Shown here in pieces: positions 32,768-41,353 of a stretch of 64,000 nt of DNA; position 1 is the first letter of the stretch, and each line of letters begins with the position of its first letter. The DNA is from Streptomyces caelestis (GTDB lineage: Bacteria; Actinomycetota; Actinomycetes; Streptomycetales; Streptomycetaceae). The stretch spans positions 5,828,001 through 5,892,000 of the forward strand of contig NZ_JACHNE010000001.1 in the NCBI RefSeq assembly GCF_014205255.1. Reading direction: 5' to 3'. A model generated the notes under the pieces. It saw only the letters and a list, made by a program, of their open reading frames with translations. It was not told where the DNA came from and searched no databases. Position numbers and translations under genes: made by a program.

Positions 32768-35700
32768 TTACGCCTCGAACACCTCACGCACCAGCTGCTC
32801 CTGCTCGGCCTGGTGCCGCTTCGCGGAACCCACCGCCGGGGACGAGCCGTGCGGGCGCGAGATGCGCCGCAGCCGCTCGCCGTGCGGGACGTCCGCGCCG
32901 ACCGCCAGGTCCAGGTGGTCGATCAGGTTGAGCGCGATGAACGGCCAGGCACCCTGGTTCGCCGGCTCCTCCTGGGCCCACAGGTACTTCTCGGCGTTCG
33001 GGTACTTCTTGATCTCCGCCTGGAGCTCGGCACCCGGCAGCGGGTACAGGCGCTCGATGCGGATGATCGCCGTGTCCGTGACGCCGCGCTTCTGACGCTC
33101 GGCCTCCAGGTCGTAGTAGACCTTGCCGGCGCAGAAGACGACCTTCTTGACCGCGGCCGGGTCGACCGAGGCGTCACCGATGACCGGGCGGAACTGGCCC
33201 GTCGTGAACTCCTCCGCCTTCGCCGCCGCCGCCTTCAGGCGCAGCATCGACTTCGGCGTGAAGACCACCAGCGGCTTGTGGTGCGGGTTGTGCACCTGCC
33301 ACCGCAGGAGGTGGAAGTAGTTCGACGGCGACGTCGGCATGGCGACCGTCATGTTGTTCTGGGCGCACATCTGCAGGAAGCGCTCCGGACGGGCCGAGGA
33401 GTGGTCCGGGCCCTGGCCCTCGTAGCCGTGCGGCAGGAGCAGGACGACGCCGGAGGTCTGGGCCCACTTCTGCTCGGCCGACGAGATGAACTCGTCCACG
33501 ACCGTCTGCGCGCCGTTGACGAAGTCGCCGAACTGCGCCTCCCACATCACGAGCGCCTCGGGGCGGGCCAGCGAGTAGCCGTACTCGAAGCCCATCGCCG
33601 CGTACTCGGACAGCAGGGAGTTGTAGACGTTGAGCCGCGCCTGGTCCTCGGAGAGGTACTGCAGCGGCGTGTACTCCTCGCCGGTGCTGCGGTCGATGAT
33701 GACCGCGTGGCGCTGGCCGAACGTACCGCGCTGCGAGTCCTGGCCCGCCAGGCGGACCGGGACGCCCTCCAGCAGGAGGGAGCCGATCGCGAGGGTCTCG
33801 CCCATGCCCCAGTCGATGGTGCCGTCCTCGACCATCGCCGCCCGGCGCTGCAGCTGCGGCAGCAGACGCGGGTGGACGGTGATGTGGTCGGGGATGTTGA
33901 CCTGGGACTCGGCGATCCGCTTGACGACCTCCGTGGTCACCGCGGTGTTCACGGCGACCGGGAACTCGGCCTGCGGGTCGGTGGGCTCCACGGCGGCCGG
34001 CTGCGAGGTGGCCTCGCGGACCTCCGTGAAGACCTTCTCCAGCTGGCCCTGGTAGTCCTGGAGCGCCTGCTCGGCCTCTTCCAGGGTGATGTCGCCGCGA
34101 CCGATGAGGGACTCGGTGTAGAGCTTGCGCACCGAGCGCTTCTTGTCGATCAGGTCGTACATCAGCGGCTGGGTGAAGGCCGGGTTGTCCGACTCGTTGT
34201 GACCGCGGCGGCGGTAGCAGATGAGGTCGATCACCACGTCCTTGTTGAACGCCTGGCGGAACTCGAAGGCCAGGCGGGCCACGCGGACCACGGCCTCCGG
34301 GTCGTCGCCGTTCACGTGGAAGATCGGGGCCTCGATCATGCGGGCCACGTCCGTGGCGTACATGGAGGAGCGGGACGACTCGGGAGCCGCCGTGAAGCCG
34401 ACCTGGTTGTTGATGACGATGTGGACCGTACCGCCGGTGCGGTAGCCGCGCAGCTGCGACATGTTCAGGGTCTCGGCCACCACGCCCTGGCCCGCGAAGG
34501 CCGCGTCGCCGTGGATCGCCACCGGCAGGACCGTGAAGTCCGTGCCGCCCTTGTTGATGATGTCCTGCTTGGCGCGGGAGACGCCCTCCAGGACCGGGTC
34601 GACCGCCTCCAGGTGGGACGGGTTCGCGACCAGGCTGACCTTGATCTGCTCGCCGTCGAGGCCGGTGAAGGTGCCCTCGGCGCCCAGGTGGTACTTCACG
34701 TCGCCGGAGCCGTGCATCGACTTCGGGTCGAGGTTGCCCTCGAACTCGCGGAAGATCTGCGCGTAGGACTTGCCGACGATGTTGGCGAGGACGTTCAGAC
34801 GGCCGCGGTGGGCCATGCCGACGACGACCTCGTCGAGGCGGGACTCGGCGGCCGAGTCCAGCACCGCGTCGAGCAGCGGGATGACGGACTCGCCGCCCTC
34901 CAGGGAGAAGCGCTTCTGGCCGACGTACTTCGTCTGCAGGAAGGTCTCGAAGGCCTCCGCCGCGTTCAGTCGGCGCAGGATGCGCAGCTGCTCCTCGCGC
35001 TCCGGCTTGGAGTGCGGGCGCTCCACCCGGTCCTGGATCCACTTGCGCTGCTTCGGGTCCTGGATGTGCATGAACTCGATGCCGGTGGTGCGGCAGTACG
35101 AGTCGCGCAGGACACCGAGGATGTCGCGCAGCTTCATCATCGACTTGCCGGCGAAGCCGCCGACGGCGAACTCGCGCTCCAGGTCCCACAGGGTGAGCCC
35201 GTGCTCGGTGATGTCCAGGTCGGGGTGCTTGCGCTGCTGGTACTCCAGCGGGTCGGTGTCGGCCATGACGTGGCCGCGGACCCGGTAGGAGTGGATCAGC
35301 TCGAAGACGCGGGCGGCCTTCGTGACGTCGTCGTCGTGGCTGGCGTCGATGTCCTTGAGCCAGCGGACCGGCTCGTAGGGGATGCGCAGCGCCTCGAAGA
35401 TGTCGTCGTAGAAGCCGTTCTCACCGAGGAGGAGGTTCGCGACGATCCGCAGGAACTCACCGGAGGCGGCGCCCTGGATCACCCGGTGGTCGTAGGTCGA
35501 CGTGAGCGTCATGACCTTCGAGATGCCGAGCTTGTTCAGCGTGTCCTGGGACGTGCCCTGGAACTCCGCCGGGTAGTCCATCGAACCGACGCCCATGATC
35601 ACCGACTGGCCGGGCATCAGACGCGGCACGGAGTGGACGGTGCCGAGGCCGCCGGGGTTGGTCAGGGAGACCGTCACACCCGTGAAGTCGTCCATGCCCA

Positions 35701-36586
35701 GCTTGCCGTCGCGGGCGCGGCGGACGATGTCCTCGTAGGCCTGCCAGAACTCGAAGAAGTTCAGCGTCTCGGCCTTCTTGATGCCCGCGACCACGAGCTG
35801 ACGGTCGCCGTTGGGCTTGACCAGGTCGATGGCGAGGCCGAAGTTGATGTGCTCCGGCTTGACCAGGGTCGGCTTGCCGTCCTTCTCCGTGAAGGAGTAG
35901 TTCATCGACGGCATGGCCTTGATGGCCTGCACCATCGCGTAGCCGATCAGGTGCGTGAAGGAGATCTTCCCGCCCCGGGCGCGCTTCAGGTGGTTGTTGA
36001 TGACGATGCGGTTGTCGAAGAGCAGCTTCACCGGGACCGCGCGCACGGACGTGGCCGTGGGCACCTCCAGGGAGGCGTTCATGTTCTTCGCGACCGCGGC
36101 GGCGGGGCCGCGCAGCACGACCTGCTCGGGGCCCGAGGGGGCCTCACCGGAGGGCTCGGCCTTCTTCGGGGCGGCGGCAGGCTTGGCCGCGGCCGGCTTC
36201 GCGGCGGCCGGGGCCGCCTTCGCCGGAGCGGGGGCCGGGGCCTGCGCGGCGGGCTTCGCCTGAGCCGGAGCCGGCGCGGCGGCGGGCTTCTCGGCCGCCG
36301 GGGCGGGGGCCTGGGCCGGGGCGGCCTGGGCCGCCGGCTGAGCGGTGGTGGTTCCCGCGGCCCCCGCGGCCGCGGTACCCGCCGGAGCCGAGGCGGCAGC
36401 GCCGCCCGGCTTGTAGTCGGCGAAGAAGTCCCACCAGGCTCGGTCTACCGAATTCGGGTCCTGGAGGTACTGCTGATAGATCTCGTCGACGAGCCACTCG
36501 TTGGCACCGAACGACGCGGCGGGGTTCTTCCCCGCTTGGTCGGTGTCGGTCGAGATGCTCGAGTTACTGGGGGACTGTGGCGACAC
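32768..36586 (-). CDS. kgd: multifunctional 2-oxoglutarate dehydrogenase/decarboxylase (E2-E1 fusion, KGD)
   Basis: 1272 residues. An E1-type N-terminal helix (NEWLVDEIYQQYLQDPNSVD) is followed by an Ala/Pro-rich linker of about 90 residues, then a succinyltransferase (E2) catalytic domain (VVINNHLKRARGGKISFTHL; active site YDHRVIQGAASGEF), and the TPP-dependent E1 domain (EVVVGMAHRGRLNVLANIVG; GDAAFAGQGVVAE, YRRRGHNESDNPAFTQ). No lipoyl domain is present, as in mycobacterial KGD, so lipoate must come from another E2. It feeds succinyl-CoA into the TCA cycle. GTG 36586 is preferred; longer frames enter the non-coding leader. Confidence 0.95.
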   Translation of the reverse strand: MSPQSPSNSSISTDTDQAGKNPAASFGANEWLVDEIYQQYLQDPNSVDRAWWDFFADYKPGGAAASAPAGTAAAGAAGTTTAQPAAQAAPAQAPAPAAEKPAAAPAPAQAKPAAQAPAPAPAKAAPAAAKPAAAKPAAAPKKAEPSGEAPSGPEQVVLRGPAAAVAKNMNASLEVPTATSVRAVPVKLLFDNRIVINNHLKRARGGKISFTHLIGYAMVQAIKAMPSMNYSFTEKDGKPTLVKPEHINFGLAIDLVKPNGDRQLVVAGIKKAETLNFFEFWQAYEDIVRRARDGKLGMDDFTGVTVSLTNPGGLGTVHSVPRLMPGQSVIMGVGSMDYPAEFQGTSQDTLNKLGISKVMTLTSTYDHRVIQGAASGEFLRIVANLLLGENGFYDDIFEALRIPYEPVRWLKDIDASHDDDVTKAARVFELIHSYRVRGHVMADTDPLEYQQRKHPDLDITEHGLTLWDLEREFAVGGFAGKSMMKLRDILGVLRDSYCRTTGIEFMHIQDPKQRKWIQDRVERPHSKPEREEQLRILRRLNAAEAFETFLQTKYVGQKRFSLEGGESVIPLLDAVLDSAAESRLDEVVVGMAHRGRLNVLANIVGKSYAQIFREFEGNLDPKSMHGSGDVKYHLGAEGTFTGLDGEQIKVSLVANPSHLEAVDPVLEGVSRAKQDIINKGGTDFTVLPVAIHGDAAFAGQGVVAETLNMSQLRGYRTGGTVHIVINNQVGFTAAPESSRSSMYATDVARMIEAPIFHVNGDDPEAVVRVARLAFEFRQAFNKDVVIDLICYRRRGHNESDNPAFTQPLMYDLIDKKRSVRKLYTESLIGRGDITLEEAEQALQDYQGQLEKVFTEVREATSQPAAVEPTDPQAEFPVAVNTAVTTEVVKRIAESQVNIPDHITVHPRLLPQLQRRAAMVEDGTIDWGMGETLAIGSLLLEGVPVRLAGQDSQRGTFGQRHAVIIDRSTGEEYTPLQYLSEDQARLNVYNSLLSEYAAMGFEYGYSLARPEALVMWEAQFGDFVNGAQTVVDEFISSAEQKWAQTSGVVLLLPHGYEGQGPDHSSARPERFLQMCAQNNMTVAMPTSPSNYFHLLRWQVHNPHHKPLVVFTPKSMLRLKAAAAKAEEFTTGQFRPVIGDASVDPAAVKKVVFCAGKVYYDLEAERQKRGVTDTAIIRIERLYPLPGAELQAEIKKYPNAEKYLWAQEEPANQGAWPFIALNLIDHLDLAVGADVPHGERLRRISRPHGSSPAVGSAKRHQAEQEQLVREVFEA

Positions 36587-36867
36587 GGCGGCAACCGCCC
36601 TCTTCCGCTTCACAAGATGATGGACAGCGGGAATCAAGGCTACGCCTCCCGGACCGGGTAGGTCAGGCCGGGCCCGTTCAACGTCGCGCAAGTCACATCT
36701 GAGAGTGTGTTTCGGGGCTTGAAATGGCGGGAAACAAGCGTGGTTCCGCTTAAAGAGGGAAGGGCTCGGCAGGGCCTCACGCACCGAAGGTGCGGGCCTG
36801 TGCCTGATCACACGTGTCCGTCAGCGCGGACGCCCATGGATCTTGTGGCTCCGCTTCGAACTTTACG

Positions 36868-37980
36868 TCAACTTGGCACAGATGGAAGTCCCGGAAGAGT
36901 GACAAGAATCCGGCAACCTCGCTCGGATTCAGCCACTCCGATGCGCCCGCCGTGCAGATCCACCGCCCAGCGGGCGATCGCCAGGCCGAGACCCGTGCCG
37001 CCGTCACTGCCCGGGCCCTGCGGCCGCTTGGCGTTGCCGCGGTTGAACCGCTCGAAGACGCGGTGCCACTCGGACTTCGGAATGCCGGGGCCCTCGTCCA
37101 GCACCTCCAGCTCCAGCGACTCCGGCAGCGCGCCGCGCCGCGCCTTGACCGTCACACGGCCGTGCGGCGGGCTGTGCTTGACCGCGTTGTCGATGAGGTT
37201 GGCCACGACCTGGTGGATGCGCTCCGGGTCGGCGTGCGCGGTCAACTCCGGCGGGTGGACGTCGAGGTGCAGATGGACGTCCGTACGGGTGTGGCTGCCC
37301 GAGCCGGTGGCGATGCCCGCGCGCACGGAGGCGACCATGTTGGCCTCCTTCAGCACGCCGGACAGATACGGCCACACCTCGAACCGCCGCTGTTTCAGCG
37401 GGACGACGCCGTTGTCCAGCCGGGACAGGTCCAGCAGCGTCTCCACCAGCCGGCCGAGCCGCTCGGTCTGCTTCAGCGCCGTGCGCATCGTCTCGGGGTC
37501 GGCCTGCGTGACACCGTCGACGATGTTCTCCAGGACCGCGCGCAGCCCCGCGATGGGCGTGCGCAGCTCGTGCGAGACGTTCGCCACCAGCTCCTTGCGC
37601 TGGCTGTCCTGGGCCTCCAGCTCGTCGGCCATGGCGTTGATCGTCACGGCCAGGTCGCCCAGTTCGTCACGGCGGTTCTCCCGCACCCGGCGGGTGTAGT
37701 CGCCCTGCGAGATGGAACGGGCCACGGCCGTCATCTCATCCAGCGGTGCGGTGAGTGAATGGGCCACGAACTGCGTAATGAGCAGTGTGGCGATCATCGA
37801 GAAGACCGTGATGAAGCGCAGCTCCGTCTTCGTGTGCACCGCGATCACCGACAGGCCCGTGGTGATCAGCACCGAGATGACGACCAGCGCGCCCAGCTTG
37901 GTCTTGATCGAGAACGGGCTCACCCCGCCCCAGGCTTCCGGATCCCCGGGGCCTCTCCGTGCTCCCGGCCCGCCGCTCAT
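36868..37980 (-). CDS. membrane sensor histidine kinase
   Basis: 370 residues. One or two hydrophobic segments near residues 25-68 (IKTKLGALVVISVLITTGLS, FITVFSMIATLLITQFV) with almost no extracytoplasmic loop, then HAMP (APLDEMTAVARSISQGDYTR), HisKA with the phospho-acceptor in VANVSHELRTPIAGL, and HATPase (NLIDNAVKHSP, DEGPGIP, GGTGLGLAIARWAV). It overlaps the response regulator gene by 4 nt (ATGA), a classical two-component operon. The short sensor loop suggests it detects membrane or cytosolic changes. The pair has no gene name that I can assign safely. Confidence 0.92.
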   Translation of the reverse strand: MSGGPGARRGPGDPEAWGGVSPFSIKTKLGALVVISVLITTGLSVIAVHTKTELRFITVFSMIATLLITQFVAHSLTAPLDEMTAVARSISQGDYTRRVRENRRDELGDLAVTINAMADELEAQDSQRKELVANVSHELRTPIAGLRAVLENIVDGVTQADPETMRTALKQTERLGRLVETLLDLSRLDNGVVPLKQRRFEVWPYLSGVLKEANMVASVRAGIATGSGSHTRTDVHLHLDVHPPELTAHADPERIHQVVANLIDNAVKHSPPHGRVTVKARRGALPESLELEVLDEGPGIPKSEWHRVFERFNRGNAKRPQGPGSDGGTGLGLAIARWAVDLHGGRIGVAESERGCRILVTLPGLPSVPS

Positions 37981-38717
37981 GGTGTCGGGGTCTCCAGGGC
38001 GTAGCCGACGCCGTGCACCGTACGGATCCGCTCGGCGCCGATCTTCCGGCGCAGCGCCTTGATGTGGCTGTCGACCGTGCGGGTGCCGGAGGCGTCCGCC
38101 CAGTCCCAGACCTCCGCGAGCAGCTGCTCGCGCGAGAGCACCGCGCGCGGGGTGTTCGCCAGGCACACCAGCAGGTCGAACTCGGTCGGCGTGAGGTGAA
38201 CATCCTCACTGCGCACCCGGACCCGGCGCTGCGCGTGGTCGATCTCCAGCTCGCCGAGGCGCAGGATGCCGCTGCGGGGCGTCGCGGCGGCCAGCGCTGC
38301 CCGCTCCACACGGCGCAGCAGCACGTGTACGCGCGCCGCCAACTCCCGCATCGAGAAAGGCTTCGTCATGTAGTCGTCGGCACCGACGCCGAGACCGACC
38401 AGCATGTCGGTCTCGTCGTCGCGCGCGGTGAGCATCAGCACCGGCACCGGCCGGGCGGCCTGCACGCGCCGGCAGACCTCCAGACCGTCGAAGCCGGGCA
38501 GCATGATGTCGAGGATCAGCAGGTCGGGCTGCCAGGCCTCGGCCGTGTCGACGGCGGCCGGGCCGTCACCCGCTGTTTGCACGAGGAATCCCTCGGCTCG
38601 CAGGCGGGTCGCGATGGCGTCCACGATCGTCGCGTCGTCCTCGACCACCAGAACCCGGCGCTGTGCGCCCGGAGTAGCCGTCGCCGAACCGTTGTGGGAG
38701 GTGTGTGTCTGCTCCAT
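37977..38717 (-). CDS. OmpR-family response regulator
   Basis: 246 residues. Receiver domain residues about 20-135: VLVVEDDATIV (acidic pair), LLILDIMLPGFDGLEV (phospho-Asp), VLMLTARDDETDMLVGLGVG (Thr) and DDYMTKPFSMRELAARV (Lys). The winged-helix effector follows (LTPTEFDLLVCLANTPRAVL, VDSHIKALRRKIGAERIRTV). It is the first gene of the operon with the kinase behind it. Confidence 0.94.
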   Translation of the reverse strand: MEQTHTSHNGSATATPGAQRRVLVVEDDATIVDAIATRLRAEGFLVQTAGDGPAAVDTAEAWQPDLLILDIMLPGFDGLEVCRRVQAARPVPVLMLTARDDETDMLVGLGVGADDYMTKPFSMRELAARVHVLLRRVERAALAAATPRSGILRLGELEIDHAQRRVRVRSEDVHLTPTEFDLLVCLANTPRAVLSREQLLAEVWDWADASGTRTVDSHIKALRRKIGAERIRTVHGVGYALETPTP

Positions 38718-38841
38718 CGCCCGCCCCTGGGGTGTGCTTTCCGGAATCAGTGGGGTGATCCCTCGGTCTGCGCATGGTTGCGATTGACGCTTGAATGATC
38801 GGCGTCAGGGGAGCAGCGTACGGGGAGGCAGCACACCTTTG

Positions 38842-39519
38842 CTATCCAGGGCGGATGCCGAGGTGCACGACGTCCGGAACGCCCCGGGCAACCCTGATCT
38901 CTTCGGTACGCACCTGCTGGAACCCGGCATTCCACAAGGTTTCTTCGAATTCCGGAGAGGGCTGGGCCGACCAGACGGCGAGCACCCCGCCGGGCCTCAA
39001 CACCCTTGCGCAGCTTGCCAGTCCGGCCTCTCCGTAGAGATTTCCGTTGCCCTCCGTGACGGTCCAGTCGGGTCCGTTGTCGATGTCGAGGCACAGGGCG
39101 TCGTACGTGGCGAATGTCTCATTGACGTAGGCCACGAGATCGGCTTCGACGATTTTCGTGCGGGGATCGGCGAGGGCCTCGGCGGAGAACGCGGAGAGCG
39201 GGCCGTCGCGATGCCATTCGACGATCGCGTGCTCGCGTTCCACGACCGTGATCGCTCCCCAGCGCGGGTCCGCCGCCGCGTGGGCGAGGGAGAAACCGAC
39301 GCCGAGTCCGCCGATCAGCACGTCCGGACGGTCCCGGCCGGCCAGGGCGTCCAGGGCCGCGTCGACCAGCCGCCGCTCCGAGCGGCCGTCGGAGGTGTCC
39401 ATCAGGAAACAGCCGTTCGCGATGATCTCCAGCCGGTCACCGTGCCGTCGCAGCACGACCTCGCCGTGCGGGCCCTCGCGACGGTCCAGCACATGGGGAA
39501 TGTCGTTCCAGGTGGGCAT
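38842..39519 (-). CDS. spermidine synthase-like methyltransferase-fold protein
   Basis: 225 residues with the Rossmann-like spermine/spermidine synthase fold. GRDRPDVLIGGLGVGFSLAHA is the glycine-rich motif I, AITVVEREHAIVEWHRD the acidic strand 2, IVEADLVAYVNETFATYDAL and CLDIDNGPDWTV the motif with Asp residues, ending with ARVLRPGGVLAVWSAQPS. True polyamine specificity is uncertain, because many such actinobacterial proteins lack the full substrate pocket. ATG 39519 gives MPTWNDIPHVLDRREG. It diverges from the rhomboid-like gene. Confidence 0.8.
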   Translation of the reverse strand: MPTWNDIPHVLDRREGPHGEVVLRRHGDRLEIIANGCFLMDTSDGRSERRLVDAALDALAGRDRPDVLIGGLGVGFSLAHAAADPRWGAITVVEREHAIVEWHRDGPLSAFSAEALADPRTKIVEADLVAYVNETFATYDALCLDIDNGPDWTVTEGNGNLYGEAGLASCARVLRPGGVLAVWSAQPSPEFEETLWNAGFQQVRTEEIRVARGVPDVVHLGIRPG

Positions 39520-39690
39520 CCGGGCATCCTGGCAGGTGGGGGCGTCCGGCGCCAAGGATCAGGGAGCGGCCGGCGGGGGACGCGGTGCGCTGCTGTCGGG
39601 TTGCTGTGAATCCGCTCTCGCGTGGCGCCCGTCACAGACAGGGAGCGGAGGTGCGCGAAGTCTGGGGCGGGACGGAAGGAGCGCCCGATC

Positions 39691-40518
39691 GTGGAACGCA
39701 CCGCGCCGGCCGAAGAGACGGCCACGCCGACGCCGGCGGGCGCGCCCGTTGACGACGTCTCGGGGCTGCTGGACGGAGTGCCGCGGCAGCGGGCCGGCGG
39801 CCGGAAGCCATGCGGGAGCGTGACCCCGGGCGTACCGGAGCCCACCGCGGCGGGGAAGCCCCGGCCTCGGCTCCGGGCGCTGCGGCCCTGGCGGCTGCTC
39901 CCCACTCCCACGGGCACACCGTTCACGTTCGGCTACGCGATCGTCCTCTGCGTCACCTCGCTGGTCTCCGCCTACGCGGACCCCGCCCTGGTGCACGCCC
40001 TGCTCCAGGGCTCCAGTACGGATGTGGCGCACCTGGTGCGGACGCCGGAGCTGGTGCTGGTCGGCAGTGCGCTGTGGCTCGCGGGCGGGGTGGCCTCGCC
40101 GTTCGCGATCGGGTTCGTGCTCGTGCTGACCGCGCTGGAGCGGCGGATCGGTGGTCTGCGCACGGCCGGTGTCTTCCTGCTCGGGCACGTCCTCGCCACC
40201 CTGGCGACCGAGGTCCCGGTCGGGCTCGCGGTGCTGGCCGGGCAGCTCCCCGGGAGTTCGCTGCACCGGCTCGACTACGGCGTCAGCTTCGGCGTCGCCG
40301 CCGGCACCGGCGCCCTGGCCGGACTGCTGCCGCTCTGGCTGCGGGTGCCGCTGCTGGCCGGCTTCGGCGGGATGCTGCTCCAGGACCTGCTCGCCTTCAC
40401 CGACCCGATGACGAACTGGGGGCATCTGATCGCCCTGGCCATCGGGGTCGCGACCTGGCCGGTGGTTCGGCGGTGGCAGGGGAGGCGCGCCGGTTCCCCC
40501 GGACCGGTCCGCGGCTGA
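39691..40518 (+). CDS. rhomboid-like integral membrane protein (probably inactive)
   Basis: 275 residues from GTG 39691, which follows GGAAGGAG. About 70 N-terminal residues are polar and Pro-rich; then six hydrophobic helices follow (FGYAIVLCVTSLVSAYA, LVLVGSALWLAGGVASPFAI, FLLGHVLATLATEVPVGLAV, YGVSFGVAAGTGALAGLLPL and two more). The layout and a late His (MTNWGHLIALAIGV) resemble rhomboid proteases, but the GxSx serine is replaced in GVAAGTGAL, so proteolysis is unlikely. Such rhomboid-like proteins are common in streptomycetes; their function is unknown. Confidence 0.75.
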   Translation: MERTAPAEETATPTPAGAPVDDVSGLLDGVPRQRAGGRKPCGSVTPGVPEPTAAGKPRPRLRALRPWRLLPTPTGTPFTFGYAIVLCVTSLVSAYADPALVHALLQGSSTDVAHLVRTPELVLVGSALWLAGGVASPFAIGFVLVLTALERRIGGLRTAGVFLLGHVLATLATEVPVGLAVLAGQLPGSSLHRLDYGVSFGVAAGTGALAGLLPLWLRVPLLAGFGGMLLQDLLAFTDPMTNWGHLIALAIGVATWPVVRRWQGRRAGSPGPVRG

Positions 40519-40530
40519 AGGCGAGGCCGT

Positions 40531-41178
40531 TCAGGTCCGCGGGCCGTGCTTCGCACTGGTCAGCAGGGCCGCCACCTCCCAGCCCAGCGCCTCGTAGAGC
40601 CCGCGGCCCGCGGGCGTACCGGCGAGGACGCCGGTCCGTGCCCCCTGCCGGACGGCGGCGTTCTGCAGCGTGCGCATGACGAGGCTGCCGAGTCCCTTGC
40701 GGCGGTACTCGGGGGCCGTCTCGATCTGGTCGGCGACGGCGGTGGCGCCGGTCGGGGCGATCTGGCCGCGCGCCGCCAGCGAACCGTCCGGAGCGGCCAC
40801 CATCACCCGCGTCACTCCGCCGCGCGACCAGCCGCGCAGCCGGTAGCCGTCGGGCACGTCCGGAGCGTCCCCCGGGGTCAGCGGGACCGTCATCAGATAA
40901 CCGGGCTCGGGGTCGATCCACCAGCTGTCGTCCAGCCAGCCGGCGACCACCGAGGGGTCCCGGAACGCCTTCAGCCACACCCCGGCCCCGGTCACCGCGC
41001 CGGCCACCTTGCGGACGGCCGTCTCGTCGAGGTCGTCGCCGGTCGCGCCGAAGACATGCCGGGTGACGTGTCCGTTCGTCCCCACGTCGATCGTGCAGCC
41101 CCAAGGCTCGGCCACGGGCGGAGCCGCCCCGCGCGACACGACCCACCCGTCCACCCACGCCTGCACTGTTCTGTCCAC
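40531..41178 (-). CDS. GNAT family acetyltransferase
   Basis: 215 residues starting at GTG. The C-terminal half holds the CoA-binding motif A, ADQIETAPEYRRKGLGSLVM (x-x-Y-R-x-x-G-L-G), then LAGTPAGRGLYEALGWEVAA. The N-terminal half (from MDRTVQAWVDGWVVSRGAAP) is a divergent extra domain found in several actinobacterial GNAT proteins. The substrate is unknown. It is convergent with the rhomboid-like gene (12 bp between stops) and divergent from lon. Confidence 0.82.
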   Translation of the reverse strand: MDRTVQAWVDGWVVSRGAAPPVAEPWGCTIDVGTNGHVTRHVFGATGDDLDETAVRKVAGAVTGAGVWLKAFRDPSVVAGWLDDSWWIDPEPGYLMTVPLTPGDAPDVPDGYRLRGWSRGGVTRVMVAAPDGSLAARGQIAPTGATAVADQIETAPEYRRKGLGSLVMRTLQNAAVRQGARTGVLAGTPAGRGLYEALGWEVAALLTSAKHGPRT

Positions 41179-41311
41179 GCCGCCCCCTGGTAATAGGCAC
41201 CTGCCGTATTGATCTATTACCTGACTGACTCTACGGCCGCGATCGCCCCTGAGGTCACCGTCGATCGCTCACAGCGAACGGCCGGTGGGGAACATCCGGC
41301 GACTCCCGTGC

Positions 41312-41332
41312 ATTGAGTCGGCATAGCTCAAC
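41312..41332 (+). promoter_or_regulatory. HAIR-type (HspR) operator upstream of lon
   Basis: ATTGAGT (41312-41318), seven bases, GCTCAAC (41326-41332). It matches the HspR-binding HAIR consensus CTTGAGT-N7-ACTCAAG with the correct spacing and few mismatches. It ends 21 bp before the lon ATG. Control of lon by HspR is described in Streptomyces lividans, so heat-shock control is expected here. Confidence 0.82.
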
Positions 41333-41353
41333 TTGACTGCCGAAGGGGAGATC

